Notes: generated from the letters alone by a model not told the origin. Numbered from the stretch's first letter, positions 1 through 7,678 are shown. The stretch: DNA of 32,089 nucleotides from an uncultured Clostridia bacterium (GCA_944354535.1 CALVPY010000025.1:1-32089), one strand, 5' to 3'. Numbers and translations: made by a program.

Positions 1-76
1 GCACTTTTAGCTCAGTTGGTAGAGCAATTGACTCTTAATCAATGGGCCCAGGGTTCGAGTCCCTGAAAGTGCACCA
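1..76 (+). tRNA. tRNA-Lys (anticodon CTT)
   Basis: Complete cloverleaf. The acceptor strands GCACTTT (1-7) and AAAGTGC (66-72) pair perfectly. The anticodon loop carries CTT, the T-arm is CAGGG-TTCGAGT-CCCTG, the discriminator is A73, and CCA (74-76) is encoded. It begins at the first base of the window, so its promoter lies outside. The 3' part of this gene is copied several times downstream (see the repeat array). Confidence 0.97.
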
Positions 77-672
77 AGAAAATGAGGAATGCTTCTGCAT
101 TCCTCATTTTCTTTGATTGCGTTTTCAGGGGAAGAACCACATCCGAACGATAAAATAGGATAGAACGAACCGTTGTTCTCGGATGTTGGTTCGCCCCGCC
201 GCTTGCGGCGGCACGAGGAGCGCAGCGACGAAGTAGTCCCTGTGAAAGTGCACACACTCCGCAAGGAGTGTATTTTGTGCCCGTGCTGTCTGTTCGCCCC
301 GCCGAAGGCGGCGGCACGAGGAGCGCAGCGACGAAGTAGTCCCTGAAAGTGCACACACTCCGCAAGGAGTGTATTTTGTGCCCGTGCTGTCTGTTCGCCC
401 CGCCGAAGGCGGCACGAGGCGCGCAGCGACGAAGTGGTCCCTGAAAGTGCACACACTCCGCAAGGGGTGTATTTTGTGCCCGTGCTGTCGGTTCGCTCCA
501 TTGCGAAGCAATGGCACGAGCCCCGAAGGGGCGAAGTAGTCCCTGAAAGAATGTTTTTGCATTCCTCATTTTCTTTGGTTACGTTCTCAGGGGAAAACCC
601 ACATCCGAACGACAGGGTAGGGGAGAACGAGGTTCTCTTCTTAGATTTTGGTTCGCCTCTTGAAAAACGATG
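77..672 (+). repeat. tRNA-Lys-tail tandem repeat array (A-B-B-B-A)
   Basis: Three B units of 103, 98 and 102 bp (236-338, 339-436, 437-538) each begin with GTCCCTGAAAGTGCA, the 3' T-stem plus 3' acceptor strand of the adjacent tRNA-Lys (unit 1 has an extra TG). A fourth tail copy at 539 leads into a second copy of the A segment (about 97-235 resembles about 559-672). Each B unit carries an ACACTCC-GCAA-GGAGTGT hairpin (254-271 in unit 1), a second hairpin with a GAA loop whose stem differs between units, and in two units plus segment A the motif AGGAGCGCAGCGACG. I see no convincing gene here; the open frames on both strands only follow the repeat. Confidence 0.9.
79..112 (+). terminator. Hairpin terminator directly after tRNA-Lys
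   Basis: A perfect 14-bp stem (79-92 with 97-110) around a TTCT loop starts three bases after the encoded CCA, and its 3' arm ends in TTTT. The right half of this hairpin and the sequence after it recur at 559-620, so this element is part of the repeat array. Confidence 0.75.
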
Positions 673-829
673 ATAAAGATCCTGCAGGGGAAATGTCAAA
701 CTTCGTCGAACAAAGTAAAGGAAATTGGCAGCCCATGCTGCATTTTAATTTCATTTCGTGAAAAGTTCGTTCAGTTTGTCTCCCGAAGAAATAGAATTTC
801 ATGGAAAGGTGAAGTTTATTTGGCTCTTG
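673..829. other. Intergenic stretch, no gene recognised
   Basis: AT-richer than its surroundings. It lies between the end of the repeat array and the promoter of the HAD gene. I see no tRNA, convincing small ORF with a ribosome site, or strong hairpin in it. Confidence 0.5.
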
Positions 830-838
830 TGGTATAAT
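830..838 (+). promoter_or_regulatory. Extended -10 promoter for the HAD phosphatase gene
   Basis: TGGTATAAT is a perfect extended -10 (TGn plus TATAAT at 833-838). No good -35 hexamer is seen at 16-18 bp, as is usual for extended -10 promoters. The predicted leader is about 60 nt. Confidence 0.6.
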
Positions 839-906
839 ATAAATACAGCGGTGCAGGCTCTGCTGTATGACAATATAATCCATAATTTATCGACCACAAG
901 GAAATC

Positions 907-1734
907 ATGAAGACATTATATGTGACCGACCTTGACGGGACTTTGCTTACGAAAGAGGAGCGTATCTCCGAGTACAGTCTCGAAAAAATCAATGCCCTTG
1001 TCGATCGCGGCCTGCTCTTTACTTATGCTACCGCGCGCTCCGAGGGGAGCGCAGATCGGGCGACAAGAGGCCTTAAACGTAATATTCCCGCCGTGCTTTA
1101 CAACGGCGCACTGATCTATGACCGCAAGACGGATACCCCCCTGTACGCTTCTTATTTCGACGAGGAAGGGAAGCGCTATGTTCTGCAAGTCCTGCGCTCG
1201 TACGGGATCTGCCCGTTTATCTACGGGGCGACTCCCGAGCGCGAACACATCAAGTGGATCCCCGAACGTGCTTCCGAAGGCATGAGACGGTATCTTTCGA
1301 GGCGATCGGGGGATTCTCGTCTCGTTCCCGTCCAAAACGATGACGAACTGCTTGACGGTTATGTGTTTTACTTCAAATGTATCGGCCCCGGAGATCAAAT
1401 CGGACGTGCATGGAACGCATTGAAATTCGATCCTCGCTTTGTATGTATCTATCATCAGGAAATGTATCAGAATGATTTCTGGATGGAGATCTCGACGCGG
1501 GGCGCCAACAAGGCAAAGGGGGTTCTCTTCCTCAAAGATTATCTGCATTGCGATAAAGTCGTATGCTTCGGGGATACCTCCAACGACTCGGATATGTTCG
1601 ATGTCTGCGACGAAAAATATGCCGTTATGAATGCGGACGAATGGCTCAAAGAGAAATCGACGGGCGTGATCGGGTACTGCGAAGAGGACGGCGTCGCCAA
1701 GTGGCTGGAAGCGAATTTCCGGCCGGAAGAATAG
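907..1734 (+). CDS. Cof-type HAD-superfamily phosphatase
   Basis: 275 aa, the usual length of Cof-type (IIB) HAD hydrolases, which dephosphorylate sugar phosphates, nucleotides or cofactors in the cytoplasm. Motif I is DLDGT at residues 8-12 (nucleophile Asp8, acid/base Asp10). ATARS at 41-45 fits motif II. GDTSNDSDM near residues 222-230 is motif IV with the Mg-binding aspartates, and the following YAVMNA fits the family. The ATG has AAGGAA a few bases upstream. The gene is monocistronic from the extended -10 promoter and convergent with the next gene. Substrate cannot be predicted from sequence. Confidence 0.9.
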   Translation: MKTLYVTDLDGTLLTKEERISEYSLEKINALVDRGLLFTYATARSEGSADRATRGLKRNIPAVLYNGALIYDRKTDTPLYASYFDEEGKRYVLQVLRSYGICPFIYGATPEREHIKWIPERASEGMRRYLSRRSGDSRLVPVQNDDELLDGYVFYFKCIGPGDQIGRAWNALKFDPRFVCIYHQEMYQNDFWMEISTRGANKAKGVLFLKDYLHCDKVVCFGDTSNDSDMFDVCDEKYAVMNADEWLKEKSTGVIGYCEEDGVAKWLEANFRPEE

Positions 1735-1763
1735 AGCGGCGAACAAGAAGTCTGTTTCCTCTT

Positions 1764-2069
1764 TTACAGGGCAAACCCGGAAACGCCGCTGTAGCCCAAG
1801 TAAAAGCAGTAGGCGTTGAGGACGGCAAGGACGGGAAGGGCGATCATCAGGAGCGCATTCCCAAGCCGGAACCGAAGGACGAGCATCGTGATAAACACCG
1901 CAGCCGCGCCGCCGAGCGCAGCCGCGAGCAGCAGGCGGACGTCTTCACGGCGCAGCCCGTCGCCTTCCTCGCCGCTGTCTGCCTGCGTCTTGACGAGGCG
2001 GAAGGCATAGAAATTCACCGCCAGAATGTAGACGGTGATGAGGATATAGAGAAAAATAGTCCCGCGCAT
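1764..2069 (-). CDS. DUF1294-like small membrane protein
   Basis: About 101 aa from an ATG at 2069; a TTG at 2108 would add 13 residues but has no better ribosome site. Three hydrophobic segments are visible: an N-terminal TM, LLLAAALGGAAAVFITMLVL, and a C-terminal TM. The order N-x-x-x-F...(charged)...R-x-x-D-x-x-LLLAAALGG matches the DUF1294 layout, but the HK motif that usually follows the glycine pair is absent (LRFRLGN instead), so this is a divergent member. Function unknown. It is convergent with the HAD gene and divergent from purH. Confidence 0.55.
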   Translation of the reverse strand: MRGTIFLYILITVYILAVNFYAFRLVKTQADSGEEGDGLRREDVRLLLAAALGGAAAVFITMLVLRFRLGNALLMIALPVLAVLNAYCFYLGYSGVSGFAL

Positions 2070-2122
2070 ATCAGAAGCAGTATGTGCGGGCTCAATAAAA
2101 TTTTTCAAAACAGGACGGATCT

Positions 2123-3649
2123 ATGAACAACAAGAAGAGAGCGTATGTGAGTGTGTACAACAAAGAACGCATCGTCGAGTTCTGCCAATACCTCATTGAG
2201 TACGGCTACGAGATCGTCGCCACGGAAGGGACTTGCAAGACGCTTGCAGAAGCGGGCGTCAAGGCGATCTCCGCACATGAGCTGACGGGCTATCCCGAAC
2301 CGCTCGGCGGAAAGGTGCGCGCGCTGCATCCTGCGATCTATACCGGTATCGTTGCCAACGAACTGACCGAAGATCAGCTTTCCGCGCTCGACGACAGCGA
2401 GATCTTTCCCATCGAGCTCGTCGTCGTCAACTGCTATCCCTTTGTGGAGGACATGGAGGCAGGGGTCGACTTCAAGGAAGCGGCCTCTCATATCGACTGC
2501 AACGGCGTGGCGCTGCTCAATGCGGCGGCGAAAAACTATCTCAATACCGTCGTCGTGTGCGATCCCGAGGATTACGACCGCGTCCTGTGCGATCTTGCCG
2601 CAGGAGACATCCCCGAGGACGAACGGCGCTACTTTATGTATAAGGCGTTCTCCTATACGGCGAGCTACGATGCTCTTGTGGCGCAATATCTTTCGCACGA
2701 ACTCGATATTCCCTTCCCCAAAATGTACACGGTGACGTTTGAAAAGACGCACGATATGCGTTATGGCGAAAACCCTCACCAGCGCGCCGCCGTATATCAC
2801 GAACCGTTCCTGAAAGAGGGGGCGCTTGCCCGCGCCCGTCAGATCGCGGGCGGCACGACGACGTACAACAACATCAACGACGCCAACACCGCATTGGAGC
2901 TCGTGAAAGAGTTCGATACGCCCGCGGCCGTCTCCGTCAAGCATTGTGCCATATCCTCCGTCGGTGCGGGCGAGAGCGCCTTTGAGGCCTTCAAAAAGGC
3001 GTATGATACCGACGCTCACCATATGAAGGGATGCATCCTTGCCATCAACGGCATCGTCGATGCGCGCCTTGCGGAGGAGCTTCGGCCCGTGGAATGCGAG
3101 GTCGTCATTGCGGTCGGGTTCACGCCGGAGGCGATGGATACGCTTCGTTTCCGCAAAGAGCTCATTCTTCTGGAAATGCCCGATATCCGTTCCAAGGTGC
3201 AGTTCTCTACGTTTGACATGAAGAAGATCTACGGTGGGCTCCTGGTGCAGTCCTATGATACCGCGCTGTATCATAACGTTAAATGCGTCAGTGAACGCGC
3301 GCCCACCGAAGAGGAGCGTGAAGCGCTCGAATTCAACTATCGCATCGTCAAGCACGCAAGTTCCAGCGCTGTCGTTATCGGCGAAAAAGATGTGACGCGC
3401 GGCATCGGCACGGGGCAGACCCTGCGCGAAAAGGCGGTCGAGCTTGCGATCGCGCTTGCCGGCGACTGTGAAGGCTGCGTCCTTGCTTCCGAAGCGCCTC
3501 TTGTCACTGAGGAATGCGTGGAACACGCCGCCGATGCGGGCATCACCGCGATCATACAATCCGGAAAAGCTTCGGATGAGATCATCTCCGTCTGCAACGA
3601 ACGCGGTATCGCGCTCCTCTGCACGGACGTTCGCCATTTCAAGAACTGA
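2123..3649 (+). CDS. purH: PurH-like AICAR transformylase/IMP cyclohydrolase, divergent
   Basis: 508 aa, full length for the bifunctional enzyme of the last two steps of IMP synthesis. The N-terminal MGS-like IMP cyclohydrolase domain (about 1-190) reads SVYNKERIVEF, VATEGT and GGKVRALHP where the family has SVxDKxGIVE, STGGT and GRVKTLHP. The transformylase domain keeps RYGENPHQ and the catalytic-type Lys-His pair (SVKHC), and ends in GITAIIQ-x-G...RHF as usual. However NPCG is ISSVG, SAFGG is HHMKG and KSNA is SSSA, so several active-site positions differ from the canonical enzyme. Start: ATG with a weak AGGA upstream. No other purine gene is nearby. Orthology is likely, full activity less certain. 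Confidence 0.8.
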   Translation: MNNKKRAYVSVYNKERIVEFCQYLIEYGYEIVATEGTCKTLAEAGVKAISAHELTGYPEPLGGKVRALHPAIYTGIVANELTEDQLSALDDSEIFPIELVVVNCYPFVEDMEAGVDFKEAASHIDCNGVALLNAAAKNYLNTVVVCDPEDYDRVLCDLAAGDIPEDERRYFMYKAFSYTASYDALVAQYLSHELDIPFPKMYTVTFEKTHDMRYGENPHQRAAVYHEPFLKEGALARARQIAGGTTTYNNINDANTALELVKEFDTPAAVSVKHCAISSVGAGESAFEAFKKAYDTDAHHMKGCILAINGIVDARLAEELRPVECEVVIAVGFTPEAMDTLRFRKELILLEMPDIRSKVQFSTFDMKKIYGGLLVQSYDTALYHNVKCVSERAPTEEEREALEFNYRIVKHASSSAVVIGEKDVTRGIGTGQTLREKAVELAIALAGDCEGCVLASEAPLVTEECVEHAADAGITAIIQSGKASDEIISVCNERGIALLCTDVRHFKN

Positions 3650-3771
3650 ACATATCGGCATTGCGCGCGGCAGAGTCCCTTTTTATGAAGGACGCTGCGG
3701 CCGATCGCCCGATCGTTCACGTTTTCCCCGTTTAGACATTCCGCCGGGATCGGCGGCGAAAAGGACGTAAT

Positions 3772-4974
3772 ATGCATTCTCTTCGGGAATTGTATAAGAT
3801 CGGACGCGGGCCGTCCAGCTCCCACACCATGGGACCCGAGCGCGCCGCCCGCGATTTCCAGGGCCGCTGTCCTTCGGCGGCCCGTTATTCCGTCGTTCTC
3901 TACGGCTCGCTCGCGCATACGGGCAGAGGGCATCTGACGGATGTCGCGATCCTCTCCGTCCTCGGCGAAGATCGTACGGAAGTCGTATTCGACAGGGATG
4001 TCAAGGAACTCCCTCATCCCAATACGATGACCTTTACGGCATACGACGGCGCAGGTAATGAAATTGAAAAACGCACCTATCTTTCCGTCGGAGGCGGCAT
4101 CATCCAAGCCCTCGGCGAAAGGGAAGGGGAGGGGAAAGACGTCTATCCCTTCCGCAGCTTTTCCGAGATCAAGGAGTATTGCGAGCGGGAAAACATCGGC
4201 CTTGACGAATGCGCCTATCGGTTCGAAGACCGCGGGTTCCGCGACTTTTTGCGCGAAGTCTGGGAGACCATGCGCTCTACCGTCGACCAGGGCCTTCGCG
4301 AGACGGGCGAACTCCCCGGGGGGCTGCACGTCGTAAGAAAGGCAAAGACGCTCTCGCTGCCTCAGCCCAACGAAAGCCCCGAGGAGCGAGAAAAGCGGGA
4401 GATCTGCAGCTATGCCTTTGCGACTGCGGAGGAGAATGCGAGCTGCGGGGTCATCGTCACGGCGCCGACCTGCGGCGCCAGCGGCGTTCTGCCGGCAGTT
4501 TTATATCACCTTGCAAAGAAATACAACCTGGCTGAAAACGCCGTTCTTGCGGCTCTTGCGGCGGCAGGGATGGTCGGCAATGTCGTCAAACACAACGCTT
4601 CGGTGAGCGGTGCGGAGGCGGGCTGCCAGGCAGAGATCGGTACGGCTACCTGTATGGCTGCGGCAGCCGTATGCCGTTTATACGGATATTCGCTCGAAGA
4701 GACGGAGTATGCCGCCGAGATCGCCCTCGAACATCAGCTCGGCCTCACCTGCGATCCTGTCGGCGGGCTCGTACAGATCCCCTGCATCGAGCGAAATGCC
4801 GTCGCCGCCATGCGCGCCCTCGATGCCGCGGAACTTGCCCACGTCCTTCACGGCACGAGGAAGATCTCCTTCGACACCATCGTCAAGACAATGTATGAAA
4901 CGGGGAAAGACCTGAGCGAGCGCTACCGCGAAACGAGCGAGGGCGGGCTTGCCGTAAACTATCGCGGCTGCTGA
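3772..4974 (+). CDS. sdaA: Iron-sulfur L-serine ammonia-lyase, beta-alpha fusion
   Basis: 400 aa single-chain serine dehydratase that converts L-serine to pyruvate and ammonia, common in amino-acid-fermenting anaerobes. The beta-type N-terminal domain starts with IGRGPSSSHTMGP (residues 10-22) and continues with YGSLAHTGRGHLTD. The alpha-type catalytic domain contains TAPTCGASGVLPAV, NASVSGAEAGCQAEIG and LTCDPVGGLVQIPC, with cysteines near 234, 285, 327 and 338 available for the 4Fe-4S cluster. It is shorter than the enterobacterial enzymes (about 455 aa). RBS AAGGACG. The 122-bp gap after purH shows no clear promoter; a strong bidirectional terminator follows. Confidence 0.92.
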   Translation: MHSLRELYKIGRGPSSSHTMGPERAARDFQGRCPSAARYSVVLYGSLAHTGRGHLTDVAILSVLGEDRTEVVFDRDVKELPHPNTMTFTAYDGAGNEIEKRTYLSVGGGIIQALGEREGEGKDVYPFRSFSEIKEYCERENIGLDECAYRFEDRGFRDFLREVWETMRSTVDQGLRETGELPGGLHVVRKAKTLSLPQPNESPEEREKREICSYAFATAEENASCGVIVTAPTCGASGVLPAVLYHLAKKYNLAENAVLAALAAAGMVGNVVKHNASVSGAEAGCQAEIGTATCMAAAAVCRLYGYSLEETEYAAEIALEHQLGLTCDPVGGLVQIPCIERNAVAAMRALDAAELAHVLHGTRKISFDTIVKTMYETGKDLSERYRETSEGGLAVNYRGC

Positions 4975-4981
4975 ATACGAT

Positions 4982-5020
4982 AAAAACAGCGTTCCCTTTC
5001 AAAAGAGAACGCTGTTTTTT
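4982..5020. terminator. Bidirectional terminator between sdaA and the TSCPD gene
   Basis: 13-bp perfect stem (4982-4994 with 5007-5019), A-rich on the left and T-rich on the right, between two convergent genes. It should work in both directions. Confidence 0.9.
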
Positions 5021-5028
5021 TGTTATCG

Positions 5029-5274
5029 TTATGCGTTGAGCTGTTCCTCGAGCGCTTTCGCGAGCTGATCGGGGCAGGAAGTATTATTCCTGCAGCGGAT
5101 CCCCTTGAGAAGGGGAACGACCTCTTCCGCCTTCCTGCCTTCGACGAGTTTTCCGATCCCCTGCAGATTGCCGCTGCAGCCGCCGATGAATTTCACGTTA
5201 TGGATGCGGTGATCCTCGTCTAAATCGAAAACGATTTGCTTGGAACAAGTTCCCTTAGTCGAATATGTGATCAT
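5029..5274 (-). CDS. TSCPD-domain protein (TIGR03905-type)
   Basis: 81 aa. The C-terminal TSCPDQLAKAL gives the domain its name; it also occurs at the C-terminus of some vitamin B12-dependent ribonucleotide reductases. Four cysteines (10, 33, 61 and 67: GTCSK, GGCSGN, IRCRN, TSCPD) match the four-Cys small-protein family TIGR03905 of Firmicutes, suggesting metal binding. Biochemical role unknown. RBS AAGGAG sits well before the ATG, and the upstream DUF4364 gene ends only 10 bp before, so the two form an operon. Confidence 0.85.
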   Translation of the reverse strand: MITYSTKGTCSKQIVFDLDEDHRIHNVKFIGGCSGNLQGIGKLVEGRKAEEVVPLLKGIRCRNNTSCPDQLAKALEEQLNA

Positions 5275-5284
5275 GATAGTCTCC

Positions 5285-5809
5285 TTAATCTACGAGCGTT
5301 TCGCTAACGACGGAATAGAGCTCGGCCGCCTTGTCCTCCCATTGCTTATAGATGTAGTTTGCCGTCTTTTTATCGGGAACGACAAATTTAAGCTCGAGAA
5401 TGGGCTGAACATTGCCGAGAATTTTCAAAAACACGGTATAAGAGCCGTCCTTATTCTGATAGTAGTCGGACTTGCATTCCTGCCGTTTGCGATATTTTAC
5501 GCTGTTTGTCTTGATGAAGCGGGAGATCTCCTCGCGCCTGCTCTTCGGGATGTTGATATAGAAGTTGGCGAGGGTCTCTCTCCCTTCCGGGGTGATGGTG
5601 TAGAGGGGGTCGTCGGAGGTAGGGATCTCGAGGATGAATCCGTCCTGGAGCATTTTCTGGATCAGGACCATGCAGTCCATATAGTTGAGCCAGTCGTTGG
5701 ACGAGGTGCACATATCGATGATCGTGCGTTCGGAAAGGGGACACTCCATCTTATCGAACACAAAGAGCAGAATTAACTTGTTGACAGATGTTTCGCCTCT
5801 TACCAGCAT
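5285..5809 (-). CDS. DUF4364 family protein
   Basis: 174 aa, whole-length match by eye to DUF4364, a Firmicutes family with a winged-helix-like N-terminal half (LILLFVFDKMECPLSERTI...MDCMVLIQKMLQDGFI...YTITPEGRETL, residues about 12-82) and an alpha/beta C-terminal half. It resembles PadR-type regulators, but no ligand or DNA target is known. RBS GAGGCGG. First gene of a two-gene operon with the TSCPD protein; its stop codon overlaps the next gene's ribosome site. Confidence 0.85.
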   Translation of the reverse strand: MLVRGETSVNKLILLFVFDKMECPLSERTIIDMCTSSNDWLNYMDCMVLIQKMLQDGFILEIPTSDDPLYTITPEGRETLANFYINIPKSRREEISRFIKTNSVKYRKRQECKSDYYQNKDGSYTVFLKILGNVQPILELKFVVPDKKTANYIYKQWEDKAAELYSVVSETLVD

Positions 5810-5843
5810 ATCGGGCCGCCTCTTTTGTGATGTCTTCTGACAA

Positions 5844-5866
5844 AACTGCGGGCTTTCCCCGCAGTT
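5844..5866 (-). terminator. Hairpin upstream of the DUF4364 gene
   Basis: 9-bp stem AACTGCGGG / CCCGCAGTT around a 5-nt loop. On the minus strand it is followed by TTTTGT. It lies between the HPr-like and DUF4364 genes; it could terminate HPr transcription or attenuate DUF4364. Confidence 0.55.
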
Positions 5867-5891
5867 CCTGTTTGGAAACAGAACACAAACG

Positions 5892-5914
5892 GCCGCTTAA
5901 AGTCTTTAAGCGGC
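5892..5914 (-). terminator. Terminator-like hairpin after the HPr-like gene
   Basis: 10-bp perfect stem GCCGCTTAAA / TTTAAGCGGC with a 3-nt loop, flanked by complementary ACACA/TGTGT. On the minus strand a T-rich but interrupted tract follows. With the hairpin at 5844-5866 it probably isolates the HPr-like gene. Confidence 0.6.
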
Positions 5915-5936
5915 TATATGTGTTGTTTTTTGAAAG

Positions 5937-6164
5937 TTACGCTGCGAAAGGAGCGAGCTTTGCGAGAAGATCTGCGCAGTCGTCGCTGTAGATCTCAACG
6001 GTGAGAGGCTTGCTCAGATCGAGGCTGAAGATACCGAGGATAGACTTTGCATCGACGACATATTTACCGCTCTTGAGCAGAATCTCAAAGTCGCATTCCT
6101 GCGTGATCGCCACGAATTCTTTGACGCGCTGTGCCTGTTCGAGTGAGATTTTGATGGACTTCAT
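5937..6164 (-). CDS. HPr/Crh-like protein lacking the phospho-histidine
   Basis: 75 aa from the ATG at 6164, chosen because GGAGGG lies 7 nt upstream; the longer frame would start with a GTG inside that ribosome site. The second half reads VDAKSILGIFSLDLS, matching the Ser46 region of HPr (Ser41 here). The region that should hold the GxHARPA active site reads SLEQAQRVKEF, with no histidine, so it cannot pass phosphate in the PTS. Keeping the Ser46 region without His15 is the pattern of Crh, the catabolite-repression cofactor, so a regulatory role is plausible but inferred. It has its own promoter at 6197-6225. Confidence 0.8.
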   Translation of the reverse strand: MKSIKISLEQAQRVKEFVAITQECDFEILLKSGKYVVDAKSILGIFSLDLSKPLTVEIYSDDCADLLAKLAPFAA

Positions 6165-6196
6165 AAGATATCCCTCCACGAGTTATTTTTTCCTAT

Positions 6197-6225
6197 ATTA
6201 TAACGAAAAACAAGAATAAAATCAA
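6197..6225 (-). promoter_or_regulatory. Sigma-A promoter for the HPr-like gene
   Basis: Minus-strand TTGATT (6220-6225), 17-bp spacer, TATAAT (6197-6202). It is back to back with the promoter of the gene at 6291. Confidence 0.8.
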
Positions 6226-6245
6226 GATATTTTCGGAAAATTTCT

Positions 6246-6273
6246 TTGTCATTTTTCCTTTTTGTGCTATAAT
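6246..6273 (+). promoter_or_regulatory. Sigma-A promoter for the gene at 6291
   Basis: TTGTCA (6246-6251), 16-bp spacer, TATAAT (6268-6273) preceded by TGC, an extended -10. The predicted start near 6280 leaves only a ~10-nt leader that contains AGGAGG. Confidence 0.8.
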
Positions 6274-6290
6274 ACCTCTAAGGAGGTAAA

Positions 6291-7034
6291 ATGCTGTCCA
6301 TTTTGCCTCAAACAACGGGAGGAACCATGCAAGATAAATACGCACAGATGCAGCGCTTCTTTACCGCCTGCGATGAGCTCATTTCCGGCAAGTATATTTT
6401 GGCCGATAATAAGATCAGCGAAGTGCTCAAAGCGATCGCTGCAAGCGAAGAACTGACAGGCCTGTTCACGGCCGTTACCGAACGTTTCGATTACCCCGCA
6501 GCCAAGCAGGCGTATCTTCGTTACCCTGCCGAACCCGGTGGGACGCGGGGAGCCGCCTATCTCCCCGCCGAGCGCGGCGATCTTATCGCCTTTATCTTCT
6601 GCCTGCTCGTCGATTTCGATACGGGGAACATTCGCCTGAGCGATTTTTTGCGCAAATTCTTCAATGAGGACGGAAGCCATACGGCAAGCTACACGCTCTT
6701 TGTCGAGCGCATGATCCGTCCCTTCCGCGACATCGTGCGCGACTGCTTCCCCGAACTCGCGCGTCCGGGCTCCGTCTCACGCGACAGAGAGGAGGCGCTC
6801 GATAAGATCGGCGAGATCATCAGTCTCGAGCGAGGGAGGATGCTTCAGTCCACGCTCGACAAAGTCGACGCGGACGCCTGTGAACTGATCCTTGCCGAGC
6901 TCTATGCGGCTGCCGGAAGGCGCGATACCGCCGAGCTCAAGGCGCTCCTTTGCGGGTATTCCTACTTCCTCAACACGGTGGGATACCTCAACGATGAGAG
7001 CCGCACGCTCTTCGAACTGAGCGCCAAGCTTTGA
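6291..7034 (+). CDS. Conserved-type hypothetical protein
   Basis: 247 aa. I do not recognise a family. It is predicted soluble, rich in helix-forming residues and charged, with no signal peptide or TM segment. There are two plausible starts: ATG 6291 behind AGGAGG, and ATG 6327 (MQDKYAQM...) behind GGGAGG. The strong first Shine-Dalgarno, sitting almost at the transcript's 5' end, favours 6291, but the first 12 residues could be a short leader peptide. The gene is followed 8 bp later by a Nudix hydrolase gene, so the two are co-transcribed up to the terminator at 7626. Confidence 0.75.
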   Translation: MLSILPQTTGGTMQDKYAQMQRFFTACDELISGKYILADNKISEVLKAIAASEELTGLFTAVTERFDYPAAKQAYLRYPAEPGGTRGAAYLPAERGDLIAFIFCLLVDFDTGNIRLSDFLRKFFNEDGSHTASYTLFVERMIRPFRDIVRDCFPELARPGSVSRDREEALDKIGEIISLERGRMLQSTLDKVDADACELILAELYAAAGRRDTAELKALLCGYSYFLNTVGYLNDESRTLFELSAKL

Positions 7035-7042
7035 GGTGAAGG

Positions 7043-7606
7043 ATGGATCTGAAAGAAAAGACCGTCAAGGTCAACTATGTGTATCGGGGAAAGATCGTCA
7101 ATCTGCGCTGCGATGAAGCGGAACTCCCCGACGGAAGGCCGTGCAAGAGAGAGATGATCGAACACCCGGGCGGCGCCTCGGTCCTCTGTGTGTATGAAGG
7201 AAAGATCGCTCTCGTCCGCCAGTTCCGCTACGTCTATCAGGAGGAGCTTTGGGAGATCCCCGCAGGCAAACTCGAAAAGGGGGAAGATCCCATGCTCGCC
7301 GCAAAACGGGAGCTGGAAGAGGAGACGGGGCTCGTTGCAAGCGAGTTGAAGCCTCTCTTTACGCTCTATCCGACGCCCGGCTACACCAACGAGAAGATCT
7401 ACATCTATGAGGCGATCGGCGTTACGGCGGGCAAGCAGCACCTCGACGAAGGGGAGTTCCTGAACGTCGTTTTCCTTCCCGTGGAGGAAGTTGCGCGCAT
7501 GATCGAAGCGGGGGAGATCCGCGACGCTAAGACCATCGTCGCCGTACAGCGCTATCTGTTGGAACACCAAAATGCGATCGAAATGCCGCAATGCGGTAAG
7601 ATGTAA
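7043..7606 (+). CDS. nudF: Nudix hydrolase, ADP-ribose pyrophosphatase type
   Basis: 187 aa. A complete Nudix box is present at residues 75-97 (G-x5-E-x7-REL-x-EE-x-G-L: GKLEKGED...RELEEETGL). The flanking VRQFRYVYQEELWEIPAGK and the YPTPGYTNEKIY segment after the box are typical of ADP-ribose/ADP-sugar pyrophosphatases, which cleave ADP-ribose to AMP and ribose 5-phosphate. Second gene of a two-gene operon with the hypothetical gene upstream; a terminator follows. Confidence 0.9.
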   Translation: MDLKEKTVKVNYVYRGKIVNLRCDEAELPDGRPCKREMIEHPGGASVLCVYEGKIALVRQFRYVYQEELWEIPAGKLEKGEDPMLAAKRELEEETGLVASELKPLFTLYPTPGYTNEKIYIYEAIGVTAGKQHLDEGEFLNVVFLPVEEVARMIEAGEIRDAKTIVAVQRYLLEHQNAIEMPQCGKM

Positions 7607-7625
7607 ACACATCGAAAACAAGATG

Positions 7626-7661
7626 AGAGCCCTCGGCCATGTATGCGGCCGGGGGCTCTTT
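7626..7661 (+). terminator. Terminator after the Nudix gene
   Basis: 12-bp stem GAGCCCTCGGCC / GGCCGGGGGCTC with one wobble pair, followed by only a short TTT, so of moderate strength. Confidence 0.65.
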
Positions 7662-7678
7662 GCGGGAACGGAATTAGT

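Noticed and set aside
77-672. CRISPR array
   Set aside because: The repeats are contiguous with no unique spacers, units are ~100 bp, and there are no cas genes.
7-699. Open frames of 145-230 codons on the minus strand and a shorter one on the plus strand across the tRNA-Lys array
   Set aside because: They only translate the tandem repeats in several frames, have no ribosome sites, and one overlaps the tRNA.
2105-3661. 518-codon open frame antisense to purH, and similar ones opposite sdaA, hom and proC
   Set aside because: Same codon-bias shadow effect; compositionally odd proteins without motifs or ribosome sites.
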